Shown: in pieces, positions 43,117 to 52,141 of the stretch | How the letters are laid out: each line of letters opens with the position of its first letter | How positions within the stretch are numbered: position 1 is the first letter of the stretch | NCBI RefSeq assembly: GCF_000745015.1 | Contig: NZ_JQNA01000002.1 | Span: 5,394,001 to 5,458,000, forward strand | DNA: 64,000 nt | DNA from: Burkholderia sp. 9120 | Lineage (GTDB): Bacteria; Pseudomonadota; Gammaproteobacteria; Burkholderiales; Burkholderiaceae | Direction: 5' to 3' | Made by a program: the position numbers and the translations under genes | Notes under the pieces: model-generated | The model's database searches: none | What the model was told of the DNA's origin: nothing | Seen by the model: only the letters and a program-made list of their open reading frames with translations

Positions 43117-44468
43117 TCGTCGACGACGACGACGCCTTCCGCGAAAGCCTGGCTGAAACGCTCGGCGATCTCGGCCACGACACGACGCAGGCGGGTTGTG
43201 GTCACGACGCGCTCAGCCTGCTCGAGAGCGGCACGCGGATCGATTGCATGTTTCTCGACTTCAGGATGCCGGACCTGAGCGGCATCGAGGTGCTCGAACG
43301 GGTGCGCGCGATGCCCGCGCGTGCGGCGCTGCCCGTGGTCGTGCTGACCGCATTCGCCACCAGCGACAACACCATCCACGCCATGCGCCTGGGCGCCTTC
43401 GAGCATCTGACGAAGCCGGTCGGGCGCGATACGATCGCGACGCTGCTCGCGAAGATCGTCGCGTCGAACGGTGACCTGTCGGGCGCGGCACCCGCAGCGT
43501 CTGGTGAAGAGCCCGGCGACGCGAACACGCCGCGGCTGCTCGGCAACAGCGAAGCCTTACGCGATGCGCAGAAGCAGATCGGTCGCGCAGCGGCCACCGA
43601 TTCGACCGTGTTGATCACCGGCGAAACCGGCACCGGCAAGGAAGTCGCCGCCCGCGTACTGCACGACGCCTCGCGACGCAGGCACGGACCCTTCGTCGCA
43701 ATCAACTGCGCCGCGATCCCAGCCGAACTGCTGGAAAGCGAACTATTCGGCCACGTGAAAGGCGCGTACACCGGCGCGGCGACGCAGAGGACCGGACGGA
43801 TCGCCGAGGCGGACGGCGGCACGCTATTTCTCGACGAGATCGGCGATCTGCCGCTGCCCATGCAGGCCAAATTGCTACGCGTGATTCAGGAACGCACGCT
43901 CACGCCGGTCGGCAGCAATGCGAACGTACCGATCGACGTGCGGATCGTGGCCGCGACGCACCGCGACCTCGTGGCGGAGGTCACCGCTCGCACGTTCCGG
44001 GAAGACCTGTTCTATCGCCTCAACGTGATTCCGATTCATTTGCCGCCACTGCGCGAGCGACCCGCCGACATACTGCCGCTCGCCACCCATTTTCTCGCGA
44101 CTGCGGCGAGCCTCGGCGGCCCGGCGCGAAGCTTGAGCGGTGACGCGGAGCGCCGTCTTCTCGTCCACGCATGGCCGGGCAACGTGCGCGAGTTGAAGAA
44201 CGCGATTGAACGCGTCGCGGCGCTCGCACGCGGCCCGCTCGTCACGGACGACGATCTTGCCTTTCTGAGCGCGCCGCGCGCGTCGGCCAGCGAGATTCCC
44301 TCCGCGCTGCTCGATCTGCCTTTGCCGCAGGCCATGGAATGGCTGGAGCGTGCAGCGATAGAGCGCGCATTGCAGCAGACGGCCGGCAATCGCGCGGAAG
44401 CTGCGCGCCGGCTCGGCATCAGTCGCCAGTCGCTTTATACGAAAATGGCGGCGTATAAGCTCGATTAG
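43101..44468 (+). CDS. NtrC-family sigma54-dependent response regulator
   Basis: This 455-aa protein has a receiver (acidic DDDD at 8-11, phosphoacceptor Asp in MFLDFRMP near residue 53, Lys in LTKPVG). The AAA+ domain has Walker A GETGTGKE, the sigma54-contact loop GAYTGA and Walker B GGTLFLDEIGDL. A C-terminal Fis-type helix-turn-helix (AEAARRLGISRQSLYTKM) completes it. The true start is the ATG at 43101 inside the kinase end. Sites before both the operon and the next gene, and a sigma54 promoter at 44584, indicate its targets. Confidence 0.94.
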   Translation: MPHILIVDDDDAFRESLAETLGDLGHDTTQAGCGHDALSLLESGTRIDCMFLDFRMPDLSGIEVLERVRAMPARAALPVVVLTAFATSDNTIHAMRLGAFEHLTKPVGRDTIATLLAKIVASNGDLSGAAPAASGEEPGDANTPRLLGNSEALRDAQKQIGRAAATDSTVLITGETGTGKEVAARVLHDASRRRHGPFVAINCAAIPAELLESELFGHVKGAYTGAATQRTGRIAEADGGTLFLDEIGDLPLPMQAKLLRVIQERTLTPVGSNANVPIDVRIVAATHRDLVAEVTARTFREDLFYRLNVIPIHLPPLRERPADILPLATHFLATAASLGGPARSLSGDAERRLLVHAWPGNVRELKNAIERVAALARGPLVTDDDLAFLSAPRASASEIPSALLDLPLPQAMEWLERAAIERALQQTAGNRAEAARRLGISRQSLYTKMAAYKLD

Positions 44469-44492
44469 CTTTGCTCAGATGGTCCGCGTGGA

Positions 44493-44531
44493 TGTCCAGC
44501 TATCGGACACCCCATGTCCAGCAGACGGACA
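44493..44531. promoter_or_regulatory. Paired enhancer sites for the NtrC-type regulator
   Basis: TGTCCAGCTATCGGACA (44493-44509) and TGTCCAGCAGACGGACA (44515-44531) both match TGTCC-N7-GGACA perfectly. Their starts are 22 bp apart, the same as at 41460-41498. They lie 53-75 bp upstream of a sigma54 promoter, as expected for an upstream activating sequence. Confidence 0.8.
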
Positions 44532-44582
44532 TCCTCCCGCGGCGCAGCGGGCGAAAGGCCTGCTGTAGCAGGCATCGCACAA

Positions 44583-44598
44583 TGGCATAGGGCTTGCA
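44583..44598 (+). promoter_or_regulatory. Sigma54 (-24/-12) promoter
   Basis: TGGCATAGGGCTTGCA matches the TGGCAC-N5-TTGC consensus, with GG at 44584-44585 and GC at 44596-44597 separated by 10 bp. Transcription would start near 44608. A 16-bp palindrome (GCCTGCT-GT-AGCAGGC, 44558-44573) lies between enhancer and promoter. Confidence 0.82.
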
Positions 44599-44634
44599 AA
44601 GACTCCCGTACGACATTCCAGTCGAAGGAGTCCG

Positions 44635-45444
44635 ATGATGAACCGGTTCAATCTGATTGCGCAGGCGACGCTTGCGCTCGCCGTGATGGCGACTGCGGCT
44701 TGCGCCGCGCAAACAGCGCCGTTACCGCAAAACAGCGCAATAACGCCGCCGATGGCGCCAATGCCGCCTGGCGCCGGCGGGTCTATTCCAGACCTGTCGA
44801 ACGGTGCGCCGCCGATGCCTGCTCCGCCAGGTGCCGGCGCGCCGACGCCACCGCCGCAAGCGCGTGATAACGGACCGCTCGACGGCGCGCCCGCCAACGC
44901 GAGCGGCGTCGTCCGGCGTTTTCTGATCAATCCCGATGGCGAGGTCGACGGCATGCTGCTCGCCGACAATACCCTGGTGCGTTTCCCGCCGCACGTGGGT
45001 AGCCAGGTGGCCAGCACGATGTCGCCGGGGGACACCGTCAACGTGAGCGGCTTCGCGCAACAGCCGGACGGCACATTGCGCGCGAGCCTGATCTCCGATA
45101 CGAAAAGCGGTCGCAGTGTTGCCGATCAGCCGCCGCCGGCCAATGCGCAGCGTCTGCCAGGTTCGCTGGCCGGTATCGGGCTGGTCAAGCTCAGCGCAGT
45201 GGGGCGCGTGCTGCGCGTGACGACGGCTCCTCGTGGCGAATCCGACGGCGTGCTGCTTGCCGACGGCACGGTGATCAAACTGACTCCGCCCGCTGCCCTG
45301 CAGTTTGCCAATCTGCTGCGTCCAGGAACGACCATCGCCGCACAAGGCTACGGCACCCGCAACCGGTATGGCGAGGCGCTGCAGGCCACCGCATTCGGTA
45401 CACCGGGCAACCTGACCACCCTTTACGGCAACTTGCCCCAGTAA
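44635..45444 (+). CDS. Exported protein with two copies of an undescribed repeat domain
   Basis: This 269-aa protein has a signal peptide (MATAACA near residue 21; cleavage or lipobox possible) and a Pro/Ala/Gly-rich linker to about residue 85. Two related beta-rich units of about 60 residues follow: RRFLINPDGEVDGMLLAD plus VRFPPHVGS, then RVLRVTTAPRGESDGVLLAD plus IKLTPPAAL. Each ends in a PGDTVNVSG/PGTTIAAQG turn. The unit looks like an OB-type barrel. A second ATG at 44638 is 7 nt after AAGGAG and may be the real start. Likely target of the adjacent NtrC-type system. Confidence 0.75.
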   Translation: MMNRFNLIAQATLALAVMATAACAAQTAPLPQNSAITPPMAPMPPGAGGSIPDLSNGAPPMPAPPGAGAPTPPPQARDNGPLDGAPANASGVVRRFLINPDGEVDGMLLADNTLVRFPPHVGSQVASTMSPGDTVNVSGFAQQPDGTLRASLISDTKSGRSVADQPPPANAQRLPGSLAGIGLVKLSAVGRVLRVTTAPRGESDGVLLADGTVIKLTPPAALQFANLLRPGTTIAAQGYGTRNRYGEALQATAFGTPGNLTTLYGNLPQ

Positions 45445-45466
45445 CTCATTCAAAGGAGTGCACCCC

Positions 45467-46048
45467 ATGCATTGGATCGATCCCGCTTGCCTGCCCGAAA
45501 CCCTCGGCAAGGTCTCGCAATTCCTGCTCAATCCGCACGGCGAACTCGACGGCCTCATCCTCGAACGCAGCGGCCGCCCGCCGCAGCAAGTGCATTTTCC
45601 GCCGCATCTGTCGAAACGTGTCGCGAGACATGTCGCGATCGGCGACAGCGTGCGGGTCCGCGGCGTCAAACCTCGCTCAGCCGACCTCGTCGTGGCGATT
45701 TCACTGACCATGAAGAACGCGGTCGAGATCGTCGACGACGGTCCGCCGCATCATCATGACGCGAAGGAACATACGCCTCAGATGAAGACGCGACCGGCAG
45801 ACGTGCAAGGCGAAGTCGTATTGCCGCTGTTCGGTCCGAAGGGAGAATTACGCGGCGCGTTGCTGGATGACGGCACGTCGCTCCGGATGCCGCCGCATGC
45901 CGCCGCTGAACTTGCGGCCTATCTCGCGCCGGGGGTTCATGTGCAGGCGTGGGGTGACGGCATCAAAAATCGGCTCGGTCGCACGGTGAACGTTCATGAA
46001 ATCGCTGAACTCGTCGACGACGTGTCCGGACCGGGCATTGAGAAATGA
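45467..46048 (+). CDS. Cytosolic paralog with the same repeat domain
   Basis: This 193-aa protein has no signal peptide and carries two copies of the repeat seen in the upstream gene: SQFLLNPHGELDGLIL plus VHFPPHLSK, and LFGPKGELRGALLDD plus LRMPPHAAA. A His-rich linker (PPHHHDAKEH) separates the two copies. AAAGGAG lies 8 nt before the ATG at 45467. It is 22 nt after the secreted paralog and in the same operon, so it is also expected to be sigma54-dependent. Function unknown. Confidence 0.78.
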   Translation: MHWIDPACLPETLGKVSQFLLNPHGELDGLILERSGRPPQQVHFPPHLSKRVARHVAIGDSVRVRGVKPRSADLVVAISLTMKNAVEIVDDGPPHHHDAKEHTPQMKTRPADVQGEVVLPLFGPKGELRGALLDDGTSLRMPPHAAAELAAYLAPGVHVQAWGDGIKNRLGRTVNVHEIAELVDDVSGPGIEK

Positions 46049-46210
46049 CAGTTCGCCGGTCGTAAAAGACCGGCTCGCCCGTTATCGGTCGGGCAAAGCC
46101 CTACATTTATTTCCGGCGATGCCGTTATCGGAGCTAGTGGCAATTTTCCAGCTTCGACCGGCTCGCCGCAATCGCCTGATCATCGTGGATGCCTTCGTCG
46201 AAAGGCTCCG

Positions 46211-47659
46211 ATGATCGTCGGCGTCCTGGGCACTTTGATGGCACTGGCGGTCACAGCGATCAGCCTCGCCACGCTTCAGGCCGCGAGGAACGAGGCACTG
46301 GAACATGCACACGACACGTCTGGAAACGTTACCTCCGTTCTCGTCAGCAACATCGAGCGGACCTTTGAAACGTTCAACAATGCCCTTCTGACATTAATTG
46401 CAGCCTGGCAGAATCCTGCTGTGCAAAGCATGAACTCCGCAGTACGACATAAAATTTTCTTTAACAGCACCCCAGCCGAGTACTTGACGGGTGCTGGCGT
46501 TACAGACAGCAAAGGACGGCTAATCGACGGCTGCTGCGGTACGTCCCATCGATGGAATTTTAGCGACCGGGACTATTTTGTGGTTCAGCGCGAGTCGGCA
46601 CACGCGGGGCTCTATCTGTCATCGCCTTACCGTGCACGGTCGAGAAGCGGAGTCGAAGCCATTGCGTTGTCCAGACGGATCAACCAGCCGGACGGCTCAT
46701 TCGGCGGTGTTGTCATGGTCGCGATCGATCTTGCCTATTTCCGCCAGCTCCTTTCAACGCTTGATGTAGGCCCTCACGGTATCACTGCGGTTGTCCGTAC
46801 CGATGGCACGGTAATCGCAAGAAATCCCCCGCTCAGCACGGCTCAGACCATCACATCGGCGACTTTTTTCTCGCGTATGGCGAACCATGATTCCGGTTTC
46901 TATGCCGCGCGATCCTCTCTCGACGGAACAGTTCGTTTATATACATTTCAGCGCATTCCCGGCACGCCCCTTATTGCCGTTGTCGCACCTGCGGAAACAG
47001 ATATATTGGCCGGTTCCAGACGCATGACCTGGATGGTCGGCGTATCCACGGCAAGCATAGGCATTGCGTTCTGCGTCGTGGTATGGCTGCTTGCGTTCGC
47101 GCTTGGGGAGCATGTGAAAACACAGGTCCTGCTGACTGAGCTTACCCAGACAGACCCGCTGACGGGTATCAACAATCGCCGTGCCCTGGATGAGTTTCTC
47201 GAAAACGAGTGGGAAAGGCTTCGTCGCAACGATAGCTGTCTGTCGGTGCTTTTCATCGATGCCGATCATTTCAAGCAATACAACGATAGTTACGGCCACG
47301 CACAAGGCGACCTCGCATTAAAGCATCTCGCTGCGTGTATGAGACAGCATGCGATTCGCCGTGGTGACCTTACCGCGCGGTACGGCGGCGAAGAATTCGT
47401 CGTCGTGTTGCCCGACACCGATGAACCTGGAGCGGCGCAGGTCGCTGAAGCGATACGCCATGAGGTCGAAAACGGGTCGATCGATAATTCCGGAACGCTA
47501 GCGCGGTTTACGGTGAGCATTGGCTGCGCTACTGGCCGTCGCGCGCATCCTCGATCGCTTGCGGAGTTGACGAATAACGCGGATTCCGCGCTGTATGCGG
47601 CCAAACGCGGCGGCAGAAACGCCGTTGTCTCTGCAGGGGATCAACTGCAAAACAGATAG
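46211..47659 (+). CDS. Diguanylate cyclase with periplasmic sensor domain
   Basis: This 482-aa membrane protein has helix 1 at the N-terminus, a periplasmic double-cache-like sensor (residues about 30-270, with GVTDSKGRLI and GVVMVAIDLAYF), helix 2 (about 280-302) and a GGDEF domain. The domain shows LTGINNRRALDEFL, substrate-binding FKQYNDSYGHAQGDLAL, active site YGGEEF and the inhibitory I-site RRGD nine residues before it. It should be an active, product-inhibited c-di-GMP synthase. The start is uncertain: AAAGG is 5 nt upstream of this ATG, but the protein may begin earlier by one frame. Confidence 0.9.
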   Translation: MIVGVLGTLMALAVTAISLATLQAARNEALEHAHDTSGNVTSVLVSNIERTFETFNNALLTLIAAWQNPAVQSMNSAVRHKIFFNSTPAEYLTGAGVTDSKGRLIDGCCGTSHRWNFSDRDYFVVQRESAHAGLYLSSPYRARSRSGVEAIALSRRINQPDGSFGGVVMVAIDLAYFRQLLSTLDVGPHGITAVVRTDGTVIARNPPLSTAQTITSATFFSRMANHDSGFYAARSSLDGTVRLYTFQRIPGTPLIAVVAPAETDILAGSRRMTWMVGVSTASIGIAFCVVVWLLAFALGEHVKTQVLLTELTQTDPLTGINNRRALDEFLENEWERLRRNDSCLSVLFIDADHFKQYNDSYGHAQGDLALKHLAACMRQHAIRRGDLTARYGGEEFVVVLPDTDEPGAAQVAEAIRHEVENGSIDNSGTLARFTVSIGCATGRRAHPRSLAELTNNADSALYAAKRGGRNAVVSAGDQLQNR

Positions 47660-47785
47660 CAGCACCGCCTCAGCGCGATCGCTGGCAGCAGTTTGGGAAA
47701 CCGGAAAACTTGCGGCTGGTTTCATGGCTTGGCTAGTGAGCCGTGATGGATTCGTCGCTCGACGCGTACGACAGAAGCGGACACG

Positions 47786-48403
47786 TCAATAAAACCCACC
47801 CCGAGCCCGCGCATGACGCGGATCGGCCATACCCCGCAGCGACTCCAGCCCACGGCTGATCCAGCTTTTAACCGTACCGATCGGCGCGTCCAGCGTATGA
47901 GCGATTTCCGATTGCGATTGCCCACGAAAATAAGCGAGCGCGATCGCCTGCCGCTGCCCGGGCGTCAAGCGGCCGAGATAAACCGACAGCCGTTCGGCAT
48001 CCAGCGCAACCTGCTGCGATAAATCGCCGTCGCCGCTTGCATTGCGTTCGTCGAGTTCCTCGACGTACACGCCCGCATACGGATTGCGCCGCAGGTAATC
48101 GAGCGCCTGGTTCTTCACGATGGTCGACATCCACGTCGACGGCGACGCCTTGTCCGGATCGTATGAACCGGCGAAGCGCCAGATCTTGATGAAGCCGTCC
48201 TGCACCACTTCTTCCGCGGATTCGCTGGTGCGTGTCACGCGCACCGCCAGCCCGAACAGCGACGGCGCCGACAGCCGGTACAGCGCCTCGAACGCGACCG
48301 CGTCGCGCTTGGCGATGCGTTTGAGGAGCGCCGCGAGATACACGCTCCGGTCGTCCAATGCGGGCGCGCAGAGGCTCACGTCCGTCGAAGCATGCTGTGT
48401 CAT
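47786..48403 (-). CDS. ECF RNA polymerase sigma factor (LitS-like)
   Basis: This 205-aa sigma70-family factor has region 2 (ALYRLSAPSLFGLAVRVTRTSESAEEVVQDGFIKIW segment with the core-binding WR motif) and region 4 (SEIAHTLDAPIGTVKSWISRGL). It lies 30 nt after the MerR gene in the same direction. No anti-sigma gene follows; the MerR regulator probably controls expression. In related bacteria such MerR/ECF pairs drive light or singlet-oxygen responses. The assignment is inferred from context. Confidence 0.88.
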   Translation of the reverse strand: MTQHASTDVSLCAPALDDRSVYLAALLKRIAKRDAVAFEALYRLSAPSLFGLAVRVTRTSESAEEVVQDGFIKIWRFAGSYDPDKASPSTWMSTIVKNQALDYLRRNPYAGVYVEELDERNASGDGDLSQQVALDAERLSVYLGRLTPGQRQAIALAYFRGQSQSEIAHTLDAPIGTVKSWISRGLESLRGMADPRHARARGGFY

Positions 48404-48433
48404 TCCCCCTCCTTCGGAACGGTGCGTGCCGGT

Positions 48434-49498
48434 TTACTCTGTGGCGGCTTGCGGCAGCGGCGATTGCTGCGGCGACGGCGACTGCGCCTGCGCTTGCAAC
48501 GCCGGCGCGGCGAACCAGCCCTCCTCCCGCGCGACGCGTTCGAGCGCGGCCTCGATCATCGCGCACGCCCGGTTGCTGACGTCGCCGAGATAACGGTGCA
48601 ACGCGGCGTCCTGCGCCGAGCGGGACGAGCAGGTGTCGCTGTAGCGTTCGAACGCCGACAGCTTCATGACCAGTTCCGCCAGATGACGCGGGCACTCGCA
48701 GGCAATCGTCGACGAGCGCGCCGCGATCGCCTCCAGTTCGGGATCGTCGTAGCGACGCCGCACGCGCGACCAGACGGCGTCGTCGCCGGTGCGCTCCTGA
48801 ATCCGCACGCGCTCGCAGAGGTCGCCCAGCATCTGGCGGAATTCCGTTCTGCCGTCGGCCTCGCGATACAGGCGCACGCCCGCCACGCGCAATAGTTCGG
48901 CCGCTGGCCCGGTGCCGAAACCGTAGACCACCGCCATCGCTTTAGCCTGATGCGCGTCGCCGAGCGCAATGATTTGCGCCGCGATGTCTTCCTGAAGCGA
49001 GTCAACGTTGACGAGCAATGCGTCGATCGACTCGCTTTTACCCGCGCTCTGAGCGGCGGCGTCGGCAAGGTCGGCGAACGTGCTCAGTGTGTTCACGCCA
49101 TAACGCCGCACATCCACGCCAGAACCTTGCAGGCGCTGCGCGAGATTGCCCCCCACCAGCCCAAGCTTGATATCGACGGTGTCGGCGACGCTAAAGTCCG
49201 GCGGGCCGTCGCCTTCGCGTGCGTTGCGGGAGGCCAGAAACTGCAACTGCTCGCGATCGAGCCGCGCAATTGCGCCAATCGCGTGGCCCCGGCTCACCAG
49301 CATCTTGATCAAAGTGAGGCGCCGAACGTCGTCTTCGGTGTAGAGCCGCTGTCCGGACGCGGTCTTGGCCGGACCGATCACGCCGTAACGGCGCTCCCAG
49401 ATCCGCAGCGTCGTGACCGGCATTTTGGCCAGGCGCGCCGCTTCGCCGCTCTTGTACCCCTGTTGAATCGGAGATTGCTCGTCATGCGTAGTCACCAT
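48434..49498 (-). CDS. MerR-family regulator with C-terminal cobalamin-binding-like domain (class II LitR-like)
   Basis: This 354-aa regulator has a MerR winged helix (YKSGEAARLAKMPVTTLRIWERRYGVI, residues 15-39) and a Rossmann-like C-terminal half without the canonical DxHxxG B12 motif. It carries a Cys cluster (IACECPRH, DTCSS, NRACAM), which recalls the class II LitR proteins that do not use B12. A Gln/Ser/Pro-rich tail ends the protein. It is divergent from the FAD oxidoreductase gene and upstream of the ECF sigma gene. Ligand or photosensory partner not visible. Confidence 0.85.
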   Translation of the reverse strand: MVTTHDEQSPIQQGYKSGEAARLAKMPVTTLRIWERRYGVIGPAKTASGQRLYTEDDVRRLTLIKMLVSRGHAIGAIARLDREQLQFLASRNAREGDGPPDFSVADTVDIKLGLVGGNLAQRLQGSGVDVRRYGVNTLSTFADLADAAAQSAGKSESIDALLVNVDSLQEDIAAQIIALGDAHQAKAMAVVYGFGTGPAAELLRVAGVRLYREADGRTEFRQMLGDLCERVRIQERTGDDAVWSRVRRRYDDPELEAIAARSSTIACECPRHLAELVMKLSAFERYSDTCSSRSAQDAALHRYLGDVSNRACAMIEAALERVAREEGWFAAPALQAQAQSPSPQQSPLPQAATE

Positions 49499-49732
49499 GA
49501 AACTCCATATGGGTCATCTTCGTTTCAAGCATAGGCCAAATTGCGCTACACCGACACGACTTATTGACTCAATTCCTCCATTTGAAACGCCTTTTTTGAT
49601 GCGCTATGCTTTTTTCGTCAATCCCATGCTCCGCCTCGAATCACCGCGCCGCGCCCGCCGCTCCTGGTCCCGGGCGCGCGCCGTCGCCGTCCGCCGACGC
49701 CGGATCGTCCACTCAGCCACGCAGGCCGCATC

Positions 49733-50740
49733 GTGAACATTTCTGATTCCCGCCCGCATATCGCGGTTGTCGGCGCCGGCATCGCCGGCTTGTCATGCGC
49801 CACGACGCTGCGCGCCGCCGGCTGCCGGCTGCGTCTGTTCGACCGCAGCCGCGGCCCGGCCGGGCGCATGAGCGCGCGACGCGACGGCGACTGGCAGTGC
49901 GACCACGGCGCGCAATACTTCACCGCCCGCGACCGCGCGTTTCGCGCCGAAGTCGCGCGCTGGCAAAAGGCCGGCGCGGCGGCGGCGTGGCCCGCGCGCC
50001 TCGCCGTGCTGGACGCGCCGAACTCAACCGCGCACACCACGCAGATCGAGCGCTTCGTCGGCACGCCGCGCATGAGCGCGCCAGCGCGGCTGCTGGCCGA
50101 GACGCTGCCGCTCACCACCGATTGCACCATCGAGAAAGTGCTGTGCGAGCCGCGCGGCTGGCGCTTGTGGTCGGCCGAGCACGGCGTGATCGACGACCGT
50201 TTCGACGCCGTCGTGCTGGCGATGCCAGCGCCGCAAGTCGCGCCGCTGCTGCATGCACCCGCGCCCGAGCTCGCCGTGATGGCCAGCAGCACAGTGATGC
50301 GCGCGTGCTGGGCGTTGATGCTGCGTTTCGACGCGCCGCTGCCGCTGGCCTTCGACGCCGCTTTCGTCAATCACGGCCCGCTGCGCTGGATGGCGCGCGA
50401 CAGCAGCAAGCCCGGCCGCGGCGGTCCGGAAACGTGGCTGCTACATGCGCGAGCGGAGTGGAGCGAGGCGCATCTCGACACGCCGCCGGAGCAGGTCGCG
50501 GCGGCCATGCTGGCGGCGTTCGAACAATGCGGCGGACGCAAGCCCGTCGCATGGACCGCGCACCGCTGGTCTCACGCGGACGTGGCGCCCGACGGCGATC
50601 CAGCGCCGGGTTACGTGTGGCGCGAGGTGGATGGCTTGGGGTTATGCGGCGACTGGCTCAACGGCGGACGCGTCGAAGGCGCGTGGTTGAGCGGGCGGGC
50701 GCTCGGGCATGAAATGCTGAGGGCGCTGCAATCGGTTTAA
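49733..50740 (+). CDS. FAD/NAD(P)-dependent oxidoreductase (renalase/amine-oxidase-like)
   Basis: This 335-aa flavoprotein has a dinucleotide-binding N-terminus (AVVGAGIAGLSCATTLRAAG), the acidic-Arg FDRSRGPAGRMSARR segment and the C-terminal FAD motif GLGLCGDWLNGGRVEGAWLSG. It starts with GTG. It is divergently transcribed from the MerR gene and is of the type that accompanies LitR/ECF light- and stress-response loci. Substrate unknown. Confidence 0.85.
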   Translation: MNISDSRPHIAVVGAGIAGLSCATTLRAAGCRLRLFDRSRGPAGRMSARRDGDWQCDHGAQYFTARDRAFRAEVARWQKAGAAAAWPARLAVLDAPNSTAHTTQIERFVGTPRMSAPARLLAETLPLTTDCTIEKVLCEPRGWRLWSAEHGVIDDRFDAVVLAMPAPQVAPLLHAPAPELAVMASSTVMRACWALMLRFDAPLPLAFDAAFVNHGPLRWMARDSSKPGRGGPETWLLHARAEWSEAHLDTPPEQVAAAMLAAFEQCGGRKPVAWTAHRWSHADVAPDGDPAPGYVWREVDGLGLCGDWLNGGRVEGAWLSGRALGHEMLRALQSV

Positions 50741-51006
50741 CGGTGGGAGAGTGAAGCGGGTTTGTTGGCGCAGGCAGGCGGTGCTTTACGCGCAGCCGTT
50801 GCTTCTAGCGACCGGCATGCACAAAACGCCGCAAGAAACGCCGTCCGACGCCGCACGTTCGCGTCAAAGTCCGGCGGGAGAAAATGAAAAAACGAAAACG
50901 CGCCGTTCGCCCGCGCGATCCAATCGCAGGCAAACGGCGGGCGCAGCAACGGACAGCCAGCAGCGAACATCGCCGCCGTCCGTCAGCCCAAGACTCAACC
51001 CACGAT

Positions 51007-52104
51007 TCAGGCCACCTTGTAACGCTCAAGCCAATGCGCGTAAGGCGCCGGCAACGTCCACGACGGACGCTCGATCCCCAGCTTCTTCGCCGCGTGATAC
51101 GGCCAATGCGGATCGGCCAGGTGCGCGCGGCCGACCATCACCAGATCGAGCTGCCCGTTCTCGACCGAGCGGTTCGCCAGTTCCGGCGTATCGATGCCCC
51201 ATGCCGACGACACCGGAATATCCGCTTCACGTCGAACACGTTCGGCGATCGGCGCGAGGAAGGCCGGCGCCCACGGAATCGCCGCCGTCGGCGTCGAAAA
51301 ACCGACGCTCACGCTCAGCATGTCCAGCCCTTCGCGCTTGAAGTTTTTCGCCAGTTCGATCGATTCCACGAGGGTTTCCTCGTCGCGGCCGTCGTACTCG
51401 ATCACGCCGAAACGCGCCGTCAACGGCAGATGTTCCGGCCACACCTTGCGCACCGCCGCCAGCGTTTCGAGCATGAAGCGGCTGCGGTTGTCGAGGCTGC
51501 CGCCGTACGCGTCGTCGCGCTGATTGGAGTGCGTCGAGAAGAAGCTCTGGCCGAGATAGCCGTGCGCGAAGTGCAGTTCGAGCCATTCGAAGCCCGCGTC
51601 GAGCGCGCGTTTCGCGGCGGCAACGAAGTCTTCACGAACCCGCGCGATGTCGTCGAGCGTCATGGCTTTCGGCACTTTCGGCAAACCGCCGCCGAATGCA
51701 ATCGCCGACGGCGCAAGGGTTTGCCAGCCGCGCGGGTCGTTTTCAGCGATATGGTCGTCGCCTTCCCACGGACGGTTGGCGCTGGCTTTGCGGCCGGCAT
51801 GCGCGATCTGGATGCCCGGCACCGCGCCGGACGCCTTGATCGACGCGACCACCCGCGCGAACGCCTGCGCCTGCTCGTCGTTCCAGATGCCCGCGCAGCC
51901 CGGCGTGATGCGGCCTTCCGGCGACACCGCCGTCGCTTCGACGATCACCAGCCCCGCGCCGCCGCGCGCCAGACCGGCGAGGTGCACGCGGTGCCAGTCG
52001 TTGATCAGACCGTCTTCGGCGGTGTACTGGCACATCGGCGGAATGGCGATACGGTTGCGCAAGGACACGCCCTTGAGCTTGTACGGCTGGAACAATGCGG
52101 ACAT
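51007..52104 (-). CDS. NADH:flavin oxidoreductase, Old Yellow Enzyme family (YqjM-like)
   Basis: This 365-aa FMN-dependent ene-reductase begins with SALFQPYKLKGVSLRNRIAIPPMCQYTAEDG, whose Cys (PPMCQY) is typical of the thermophilic-like OYE class. The active-site His pair appears as HAGRKAS and the FMN-phosphate region as HFAHGYLGQSF. The ATG at 52104 is preferred because AAGGAG is 9 nt upstream. Divergent from an ArsR gene, with an inverted repeat between them. Confidence 0.93.
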   Translation of the reverse strand: MSALFQPYKLKGVSLRNRIAIPPMCQYTAEDGLINDWHRVHLAGLARGGAGLVIVEATAVSPEGRITPGCAGIWNDEQAQAFARVVASIKASGAVPGIQIAHAGRKASANRPWEGDDHIAENDPRGWQTLAPSAIAFGGGLPKVPKAMTLDDIARVREDFVAAAKRALDAGFEWLELHFAHGYLGQSFFSTHSNQRDDAYGGSLDNRSRFMLETLAAVRKVWPEHLPLTARFGVIEYDGRDEETLVESIELAKNFKREGLDMLSVSVGFSTPTAAIPWAPAFLAPIAERVRREADIPVSSAWGIDTPELANRSVENGQLDLVMVGRAHLADPHWPYHAAKKLGIERPSWTLPAPYAHWLERYKVA

Positions 52105-52141
52105 TCGGTTCAACTCCTTCTGGGATAAGCTTGTACGGTAG

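Noticed and set aside
45996..46214. 72-codon frame overlapping the start of the diguanylate cyclase gene
   Set aside because: It shows some protein-like sequence (RRNRLIIV), possibly the real N-terminus of the cyclase in another frame, but there is no good ribosome site. A frameshift could not be demonstrated, so it is only noted.
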